A stretch of 64,000 nucleotides of DNA from an uncultured Helicobacteraceae bacterium (GTDB lineage: Bacteria; Campylobacterota; Campylobacteria; Campylobacterales; Helicobacteraceae). Below, piece after piece: positions 54,776-61,547 of this stretch. Position 1 is the first letter of the stretch; every line of letters begins with the position of its first letter. The translations under genes and the position numbers were made by a program. The stretch covers positions 1 to 64,000 of the forward strand of contig CALUUD010000001.1 of assembly GCA_944323885.1 (NCBI GenBank), given 5' to 3'. Below the pieces are notes generated by a model. That model was not told where the DNA came from. It did no database searches and worked only from the letters and a program-made list of their open reading frames with translations.

Positions 54776-55435
54776 ATGAATATAACACTTGATACATACA
54801 TAATATCTGATACACATTTTGGGCAGGATTCTGTAATTATAAAAGAAAAGATAAGAAAAAAAATAGCAGATAAGCTCAAATATAAAAACCATTTTGATTT
54901 AATGGTTGATAATTGGAATAATAAAATAAAAAATCATGATAATGTATTACATCTAGGTGATGTATATTTTAAAAATGGGTTATCATATATAAAAAAATTA
55001 AATGGCAATAAAATGTTAATTATAGGAAATAATGATATAAAAAAAATAAATAAATTAAAAAAAATAAATTGGAGAATGAAGAATAAAATAATTTTAGATA
55101 TCCCACAAAAAGAAAAAATAAAAGAAAAAATAAAAGAAAAATATGGGAAGATAGAAGATAAGATATACTTAAATGGCATTATTGCAGATATTGATGGAGA
55201 GAGAATCTTATTTAGCCATTTTCCTGTCTTTAATAGAAAAAAAAATGACAGATACGCAGCTATTAGGGATGTACTAGATGATTATTTTAGATTTAGCGAA
55301 TGCTCACTTAATATACATGGACATACACACTCAAAAGATACAGAAAATAAATTTTGCATCAATATGTCAGTAGAAAAAACTATGCTCACACCAATAAAAT
55401 TAAAAAAGATTCTAAAAAAATATAGGAGGCTATAA
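54776..55435 (+). CDS. calcineurin-like metallophosphoesterase
   Basis: The 219-residue cytosolic protein has the two-metal phosphoesterase motifs: YIISDTHFGQ (Asp, His), VLHLGDVYF (GD), IIGNNDIKK (GN, with Asn-Asp in place of GNHD), FSHFP and NIHGHTHS. A Lys-rich helix is inserted near residues 110-130 (PQKEKIKEKIKEKYG), larger than in the small phage-type relatives. The substrate is unknown; related small enzymes act on phosphodiesters. It sits between the kinase-like gene and the DJ-1 gene, sharing a single-base overlap with the latter. Confidence 0.85.
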   Translation: MNITLDTYIISDTHFGQDSVIIKEKIRKKIADKLKYKNHFDLMVDNWNNKIKNHDNVLHLGDVYFKNGLSYIKKLNGNKMLIIGNNDIKKINKLKKINWRMKNKIILDIPQKEKIKEKIKEKYGKIEDKIYLNGIIADIDGERILFSHFPVFNRKKNDRYAAIRDVLDDYFRFSECSLNIHGHTHSKDTENKFCINMSVEKTMLTPIKLKKILKKYRRL

Positions 55436-55986
55436 TGAATATATTAGTTCCACTAATGGATGGGTTTGAAGAAATAGAATTAGTAAGTATTGTAGACATA
55501 TTAAGAAGAGCGGGAATAAATGTAATCTTAGCTAGAGATTCTAATAGCAATAATGAATTCGTCTCTGGTGCTCACAATATCGTTATACATTCAGAATGCA
55601 AGATATCACAAGTAGATATTAATAATATAGATGGAATATCTCTTGCAGGTGGATATAATGGAATGTTAAATTTAAAAAAGAATGAAGAAATAATAAATAT
55701 CATAAAAATATTAAATAAACAAAAAAAGCTTATATCTGCAATATGTGCATCTCCTATAGTGCTTCATGAAGCTGGTGTATTAAAAAATAGATTTACATGC
55801 TATCCTGGATGTCAAAACCAAATACACAGTAACGCAGAATACACAAAAGAAGATTTATGCATAGATGATAATATAATTACTGCAAATGGACCTTCAAATG
55901 GAATATTATTTGGGCTTGAAATTATTAAAAAATTACTTGGGGTAGAAAAATATAACGATATTAAAAATGAGATGCTAATAAATTAA
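55435..55986 (+). CDS. DJ-1/PfpI-family protein (YajL-like)
   Basis: The 183-residue protein has the DJ-1 fold with the conserved Glu in GFEEIELV (residue ~13), the nucleophile Cys in SAICASPIVLHEAGVL (about residue 103), and the YPGCQNQI and ITANGPSNGILFGLEII segments typical of the YajL/ThiJ branch. Members act in carbonyl stress or protein repair, debated as glyoxalases or deglycases. It ends the three-gene set and its 3' end overlaps convergent nusA by four bases. Confidence 0.88.
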   Translation: MNILVPLMDGFEEIELVSIVDILRRAGINVILARDSNSNNEFVSGAHNIVIHSECKISQVDINNIDGISLAGGYNGMLNLKKNEEIINIIKILNKQKKLISAICASPIVLHEAGVLKNRFTCYPGCQNQIHSNAEYTKEDLCIDDNIITANGPSNGILFGLEIIKKLLGVEKYNDIKNEMLIN

Positions 55987-57122
55987 GACTTAAATAGAGA
56001 TTCTAATAATTGTTTCCCGCTCTCTTTTATATCATTACTCTGCTTTTCCACCTCTTTTATATGGAGTGCATTAGGATTTTCACCCAAATCCTCAATCTCT
56101 AGTTCCATCCCAATTAACATAGAAGTTAATCTAATATTTATACCTTCTCTACCTATGGCTTTTGGCTTTTGATCACTATAAAGAGAGATAATAGCTTTAT
56201 TATCAATAATTTTTACATTTGTTATCTTTGCAGGGGAAAGCGCATTTGCAATAAAAACCTCTGGTACACTAGAGTATTCGATACAATCTATACTCTCTCC
56301 ACATATCTTTTTGCTAACTGCATTAATCCTTACACCCTTTACACCAACTGTTGCACCAACTGGATCCACTCTTGGAGTATTTGACAATACTGCAACTTTT
56401 GACCTTACACCAGGTATTCTAGAACATTTAATTATACTTACTTCACCATCTGCAATTTCTGGCACTTCTAGTTTTAACAATTCTTCTAAAAATTTTGGGG
56501 CCGTCCTACTTAATTCTATCTGAATACCATATTTTTTATCTATATAGATTTTTTTTAACATGCAAGACACATTTTGACCAATTTTAAAAACTTCACCTTT
56601 AATTCTATTTTTTCTAGGCAATCTAGCTCTGATAGAATCAATTTCAATAATAGTATCTTCACTCTTTGGATCAATATAAACAACCATTCCATTGACAATT
56701 TTTTCTACATTATTTTTTAGATTATCAAATATTTGGTTTTCTATATTTTTCTCAATACTATTTTCTAAATCTTTTAAAAGATTACCAATTACATTCCTGT
56801 TTAGATCTAAATTATCTATATTTAATTCAAAGAGCATTTCATCACCGATTACTACATCTCCACTTTGACGCGCCTGACTTATTTTAATTATTCTTTTAGT
56901 GTCATCTTGAGAAAATTCATAATTATCATCTACAACTTTTACTTTATAGAACAACTTAATAGTTTTATCTTTTTTATCAAAATCAACAACAAAATTCATA
57001 TCATTATCGATACTATTTTTTGCTAATTTTAAAATTTCATTCTTTACTATATTTTGAACAATATCAATTTGCAGACCTTTCTCATATGCAATAATTTCGA
57101 TGATATCTAAAATTTTATCCAA
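55983..57122 (-). CDS. nusA: transcription termination/antitermination factor NusA
   Basis: NusA binds RNA polymerase and tunes pausing, termination and rRNA antitermination. The 379-residue protein has the N-terminal polymerase-binding domain (DIIEIIAYEKGLQIDIVQ), an S1 domain (about 130-200), and two KH domains with VSIIKCSRIPGVRSKVAV, DPVGATVGVKGVRINAV and KAIGREGINIRLTSMLIG. The acidic C-terminal repeats of E. coli NusA are absent, as usual in this phylum. It is alone on this strand, divergent from the HP0268-like gene. Confidence 0.96.
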   Translation of the reverse strand: MDKILDIIEIIAYEKGLQIDIVQNIVKNEILKLAKNSIDNDMNFVVDFDKKDKTIKLFYKVKVVDDNYEFSQDDTKRIIKISQARQSGDVVIGDEMLFELNIDNLDLNRNVIGNLLKDLENSIEKNIENQIFDNLKNNVEKIVNGMVVYIDPKSEDTIIEIDSIRARLPRKNRIKGEVFKIGQNVSCMLKKIYIDKKYGIQIELSRTAPKFLEELLKLEVPEIADGEVSIIKCSRIPGVRSKVAVLSNTPRVDPVGATVGVKGVRINAVSKKICGESIDCIEYSSVPEVFIANALSPAKITNVKIIDNKAIISLYSDQKPKAIGREGINIRLTSMLIGMELEIEDLGENPNALHIKEVEKQSNDIKESGKQLLESLFKS

Positions 57123-57261
57123 TATTTAAATCCTTAAAAATTACTCAAGTTTATAAATACAATTATTAAAAAATGACAAGATTATATCAAATTAGGCTTA
57201 AAAATTTAAGCTAAATTTGCTACAATCCTGCCTTTAATGCAAACCAAAAGGATTAAATATT

Positions 57262-57510
57262 ATGAATCTAAAATTAGCAAAAAAAGATTTGAATGACGAA
57301 ATTTCAACAATAACACTAAATGAAATAGAAAAACGACTAGAATCAAATGGAGATATAACATTATATCTTGATAAAGAAAATTCAATAAAAGACTTACAAA
57401 AGATGTGCGCACACTTTGAAAAGAACTCAAAATCACTACATTTTAATGAATTAAGATTTGGGCTTGATAAAGATTGTTTCCTGTATGAATTGCATATCAT
57501 AAACCTTTAA
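57262..57510 (+). CDS. HP0268-like small protein, possible nuclease
   Basis: The 82-residue protein ends in CFLYELHIINL, close to the C-terminus I recall for H. pylori HP0268, which was reported as a small Smr-like-fold protein with nicking endonuclease and RNase activity. The position directly upstream of miaB matches HP0268-HP0269. There is no signal or membrane segment. The ATG follows an AAAAGGA ribosome site at 57248. It is probably co-transcribed with miaB. The enzymatic activity here is inference. Confidence 0.7.
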   Translation: MNLKLAKKDLNDEISTITLNEIEKRLESNGDITLYLDKENSIKDLQKMCAHFEKNSKSLHFNELRFGLDKDCFLYELHIINL

Positions 57511-57538
57511 TATTCTTAAAAATATCTAGAGTATAAAA

Positions 57539-58834
57539 TTGAGTAAAAAATTATTTATCAAAACCTTTGGTTGTGCTATGAATACACGTGATAGTGATCA
57601 CATTATCGCTGAATTAAAAGAAAAAGAAAACTATACACTTACAGAAGATGCAAAAGAAGCAGATTTAATAATAATAAATACTTGTAGTGTTAGAGAAAAA
57701 CCAGAAAGAAAATTATTTAGTGAGATTGGCAGCTATGCTGCAATAAAAAAAACAAATGCAAAGATAGGAATATGTGGATGCACGGCAAGTGCACTTGGGA
57801 AAGAAATAATCAAAAAAGCACCTAGTGTTGATTTTGTGTTAGGTGCAAGAAATGTATCAAAAATTACTAGCATTATAAGCAAACCAAAAGCTGTAGAAGT
57901 GGCAATAAATCATGATGAATCAAATTATGAATTCTGTATGACAACAGATTCTAATGTGAGAGCATTAATTAATATCTCTATTGGTTGTGACAAAAAGTGC
58001 TCATACTGCATAGTTCCTCATACTAGAGGAAAAGAGATATCCATACCTCTTAATTTAATATTAAAAGAAGCACAAAAAAGAGCTCAATCTGGTGCAAAAG
58101 AAATTATACTTCTTGGACAAAATGTAAATAACTATGGTGCTAGATTCTCATCACCACATGAAAAAATTAACTTTACAAAACTACTTCAAGAAATAAGCAA
58201 AATTGATGGAATTGAAAGAATAAAATTTGTATCTCCACACCCATTACATATGGATGATGAATTTATAGAAGAATTTGCTAACAATAAAAAAATATCAAAA
58301 TATATACATATGCCTATGCAAAGTGGATCAAACTTGGTATTGAGAGACATGAAAAGAGGGTACACAAGAGAATGGTTTTTAGATAGAGTTAATAAAATTA
58401 AACAACTTTGTCCAGATGTTGGTATTGGTACAGATATAATTGTTGCATTTCCTACAGAAAAAGAAGAAGATTTCTATGATACATTAGATATGGTTAAAAA
58501 AGTAGAGTTTGATACAATGTATAGCTTCATATATTCACCAAGAAAAGATACATCAGCATTTAATATGAAAGAAATAGACTCTAATATAGCAGCTAAAAGA
58601 TTAGAGATACTACAAAATTTACATAAACAAATATTAGAAAAAAAAGCAAAAGGTGAAATCAATAAAATTCATAATGTAATGATTGAAAACACTAAAAATG
58701 GAATCAGTGAGGGAAGAAGCGACAATGGTAGATTAATAACAATAAATAATACAAATTTAATAACTGGTAATTTCTATAATGTAGTTATAACAAATAATGA
58801 AAATGGAAGCCTATTTGGTAAAATAGTAGATTAA
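57539..58834 (+). CDS. miaB: tRNA-2-methylthio-N6-dimethylallyladenosine synthase
   Basis: MiaB is a radical-SAM enzyme with two [4Fe-4S] clusters that adds a methylthio group to i6A37 of tRNAs reading UNN codons. The 431-residue protein has the N-terminal methylthiotransferase domain with three Cys (FGCAMN, NTCSVRE, ICGCTAS), the radical-SAM CDKKCSYC near residues 148-155, MQSGSNLVLRDMKRGY, and a C-terminal TRAM domain (about 365-431). The start is TTG with a weak GAG upstream. HP0270-like DUF374 follows after five bases. Confidence 0.96.
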   Translation: MSKKLFIKTFGCAMNTRDSDHIIAELKEKENYTLTEDAKEADLIIINTCSVREKPERKLFSEIGSYAAIKKTNAKIGICGCTASALGKEIIKKAPSVDFVLGARNVSKITSIISKPKAVEVAINHDESNYEFCMTTDSNVRALINISIGCDKKCSYCIVPHTRGKEISIPLNLILKEAQKRAQSGAKEIILLGQNVNNYGARFSSPHEKINFTKLLQEISKIDGIERIKFVSPHPLHMDDEFIEEFANNKKISKYIHMPMQSGSNLVLRDMKRGYTREWFLDRVNKIKQLCPDVGIGTDIIVAFPTEKEEDFYDTLDMVKKVEFDTMYSFIYSPRKDTSAFNMKEIDSNIAAKRLEILQNLHKQILEKKAKGEINKIHNVMIENTKNGISEGRSDNGRLITINNTNLITGNFYNVVITNNENGSLFGKIVD

Positions 58835-58839
58835 TAACT

Positions 58840-59502
58840 ATGTTAAACAAGAATTTAATAAGAAATTTATCAAGAAAGATTATTCTTATACTTGCACCGC
58901 GTATTGTTTGGATACTTCTTTGGATTTTATATCTAAGTTGTAAAAATAGATTTTACATACATGAAGACATCAAAAAAAGTAACACTATTCTTGCATTTTG
59001 GCATGGTGAGTTTTTAATGCTCCCTTTTTTATATAAAAAAATGAGAAATAAACCAAAAATCTTTGTAATATCAAGTGAGCATTTTGATGGTGAGTTAATT
59101 ACTAGATTGTTTAGTTACTATGGTTTCAAATCAATTCGTGGATCAAGTACTAGAGGTGGTAGAAAAGTGCTGATACAGGCATTTGGGAAACTAAAAGATG
59201 GATATGATATTGCAATTACACCAGATGGTCCAAAAGGTCCATATCATAGCATAGCAGATGGCGTTGTTGCAATGAGTCAAAAAACAGGGATAGGAATAAC
59301 ACCTGTCAAAGCAATTGCAAATAACTTTTTTGAATTAAATACATGGGATAGATTTAAAATACCAAAACCATTTTCAACAATTAAATATATATCAATGCCA
59401 AGTTTCTATATAGATAAAGATATGAGCTTAAATGATGCAAAGGAGTTGATATATAAAAAAATGATGATAAATCCAGACAATTATTCTTACAATAAATCAT
59501 AA
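58840..59502 (+). CDS. DUF374 lysophospholipid acyltransferase-like protein
   Basis: The 220-residue protein has one membrane-associated segment near residues 15-33, then an acyltransferase-like fold: ILAFWHGEFLMLPFLYKK with the His as catalytic candidate, RGSSTRGGRKVLIQAF, and ITPDGPKGPYHSIADGVVAMSQKTG. Family members resemble LPS or phospholipid acyltransferases but lack the exact HX4D motif. It likely acts on lipid at the inner membrane. H. pylori HP0270 follows miaB in the same way by memory. Confidence 0.85.
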   Translation: MLNKNLIRNLSRKIILILAPRIVWILLWILYLSCKNRFYIHEDIKKSNTILAFWHGEFLMLPFLYKKMRNKPKIFVISSEHFDGELITRLFSYYGFKSIRGSSTRGGRKVLIQAFGKLKDGYDIAITPDGPKGPYHSIADGVVAMSQKTGIGITPVKAIANNFFELNTWDRFKIPKPFSTIKYISMPSFYIDKDMSLNDAKELIYKKMMINPDNYSYNKS

Positions 59503-59567
59503 AGTTGATATTATAGATTTAAGATTGTAGAATATGGCATTTATTATTTCATTTTAAAGGCTAATTA

Positions 59568-60479
59568 TTGTCACTATTTAGCAAAATATATCAGAAGGTT
59601 TTCATATCAATTGATTTAGATATCAAAACTTGTAAAATAAAAGTATCTTATCAAAATAAAAGCTATGAAGAAAAAACATATAAAACAATCAATTCTGACT
59701 TACCAATAGATGCTGTAAAATATATAAGAAAAATTCAAGATAAATATCCATATACATATGTGGGTGGAATAATTAGGGTAGAAAATCAAGGTTTAATTAC
59801 CGGGAATAAGCTTAGTGTATTTGAACAATTTGGATTAAATACAAACTTATTAAAAATAATGCTGGTAAATAGGCAATGGTTTGTTTATGTAGATAAAAAA
59901 AGTTTGCAAGAATATAAACATAAATTTAGTAAAATAGATGGTATAGATTTTATATTTTCTCCATTTATAATTATTTATGAAAATATAAAAGATAAATTAG
60001 ATGATATAAAGAAACTATATATACTACAAGAGAAAAGTTCTACAAGTTTGCTTATCGCAGATAAAAATAATATATATTTTGGCAACCATATTGTATTTGA
60101 ACAAAACCAACTAATAGAGGAAGCAAAAGATGAAAACAAAAGTGAGGATATAATAGAATTTAACATTATTGATGAAATAGATGAAAATATTATAATAAAA
60201 GACTTTGAAAAAAGTAATTTTAGAGCATCTACTAGTGAGCTTGGTGAGCTATCTATTGCAAATCATATGATTGAACTCATAAAAAATACATTAAACAATT
60301 TTTATAAAGATAGTAGATATGCTAGTGATTTTATAGATGAGCTTTTAATACTTGATTGTTATGGCATAGGAGACAATGCGATATTGCATCTAAAAAATAA
60401 TACAATGCTTGAGACACACTTTACTCGTATAGACATTTGTCAAGAAATAGAAAATCTTATAAAAATGGAATTAAAATAA
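59568..60479 (+). CDS. PilM-like protein, actin/ASKHA-fold cytosolic subunit (tentative)
   Basis: I start this 303-residue protein at a TTG with AAAGG seven bases upstream. The N-terminus (KVFISIDLDIKTCKIKVSYQNK) looks like the first phosphate-loop strand pair of actin-like ATPases, and the C-terminal LLILDCYGIGDNAILHLKNN resembles another strand pair. The middle is an acidic linker (EEAKDENKSEDIIEF). There are no membrane segments. The next two genes each encode a short cytosolic tail, one membrane helix, a coiled coil and a periplasmic domain, the pattern of PilM-PilN-PilO in type IV pilus and type II secretion platforms. The match is structural and tentative. Confidence 0.5.
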   Translation: MSLFSKIYQKVFISIDLDIKTCKIKVSYQNKSYEEKTYKTINSDLPIDAVKYIRKIQDKYPYTYVGGIIRVENQGLITGNKLSVFEQFGLNTNLLKIMLVNRQWFVYVDKKSLQEYKHKFSKIDGIDFIFSPFIIIYENIKDKLDDIKKLYILQEKSSTSLLIADKNNIYFGNHIVFEQNQLIEEAKDENKSEDIIEFNIIDEIDENIIIKDFEKSNFRASTSELGELSIANHMIELIKNTLNNFYKDSRYASDFIDELLILDCYGIGDNAILHLKNNTMLETHFTRIDICQEIENLIKMELK

Positions 60480-60495
60480 CAACTAAGGAAAAACA

Positions 60496-61014
60496 TTGGG
60501 CATAAGATATAGCTTTACTACAGCAAGACCAAAATCAATAATATCAAAATTATCTAAAATTTGGGTTTTTTATACAATTCTTAGTGTTGCAATTATATAC
60601 ATTGGTGGTAGTTATCTAAAAATAGAAACAAGCATATTTCAAAGCAATATACATATTATAGAAGACAATATGGATACTCAAGATGCTAAAATTTCTGTTA
60701 TTAATACAAACACAGAACAATTGAAGCATGAAATAAATATTGACAAAATAAATAAAAATTATAATTACGAATTACAAAATGCATTAAATAAATTATTTGA
60801 TTTGATTCCAGACCAAATAACAATCACACAAATATTGCTAGAAGAAAATAAATTAATACTAAAAGGAATTACGCCAACTAGAGAAATATACTCATTTCTT
60901 CTTCAAGCCCCATTAAAATCTATTTTTACAACAAGTAGAGTAGATTTTTTTCCACTCCCAAATGGATGGTTTAACTTCACATCAATTAGTGTTATTGAAA
61001 AAGAGGTGCAATGA
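60496..61014 (+). CDS. PilN-like bitopic membrane protein (tentative)
   Basis: The 172-residue protein starts at TTG with an AAGGA ribosome site. It has a cytosolic tail of about 25 residues (GIRYSFTTARPKSIISKLSK), one membrane helix near 26-45, a coiled coil (about 50-95) and a small periplasmic domain with ITQILLEENKLILKGITPTREIYSFLLQAPL. That last pattern, strand-turn-strand then helix, is the PilN/PilO ferredoxin-like periplasmic fold. It overlaps the next gene by four bases. Confidence 0.55.
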   Translation: MGIRYSFTTARPKSIISKLSKIWVFYTILSVAIIYIGGSYLKIETSIFQSNIHIIEDNMDTQDAKISVINTNTEQLKHEINIDKINKNYNYELQNALNKLFDLIPDQITITQILLEENKLILKGITPTREIYSFLLQAPLKSIFTTSRVDFFPLPNGWFNFTSISVIEKEVQ

Positions 61015-61547
61015 ATTTTATCAACTTTTTAAATGAAATAGATTGGAACAAGAATATCATTTTTTTTATCATATATATGACAATTATACTATTTTGCATA
61101 TCATTCTATTTTATGCCTGTGATGCAAAGCCATAAATTACAAACGCTAGATTATAAAAGAGCACAAAATCTAAATGATGCAATAAATGAAAATATTAATA
61201 AACTACAAATAGATATGGATAATATAAGAAAACAAAATACTAGTTTATATCAAAATATGAGAAACAAAATTGATATAAATAAGTTAGAGATATATGCAAG
61301 AAAATACCTAAACAACATAACTATACAAAGCAATGAAATAGTAAATTCTACAAATAATATTGAAATACAAAGTATTTCAATCAAAGGATACGCCAATCAC
61401 ACAAAAGAAATCATTGAGCTTATAAATAATTTAAAAGAATTAAATCATAGTATTCGTATTGGATTCCCAATCAGTATTACAAAACAACAAGACAGACTAA
61501 AAGTAAGCTTGATAATAAATATATACTACAGTAGTTATAATTTCTAA
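61011..61547 (+). CDS. PilO-like bitopic membrane protein (tentative)
   Basis: The 178-residue protein has a short cytosolic tail, one membrane helix at about residues 14-34 (NIIFFIIYMTIILFCISFYF), a long coiled coil and a C-terminal periplasmic domain (NNIEIQSISIKGYANHTKEI to SLIINIYYSS). The order matches PilO. It overlaps the PilN-like gene and ends next to convergent polA. No secretin, ATPase or pilin gene is in the window. Confidence 0.55.
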   Translation: MNFINFLNEIDWNKNIIFFIIYMTIILFCISFYFMPVMQSHKLQTLDYKRAQNLNDAINENINKLQIDMDNIRKQNTSLYQNMRNKIDINKLEIYARKYLNNITIQSNEIVNSTNNIEIQSISIKGYANHTKEIIELINNLKELNHSIRIGFPISITKQQDRLKVSLIINIYYSSYNF

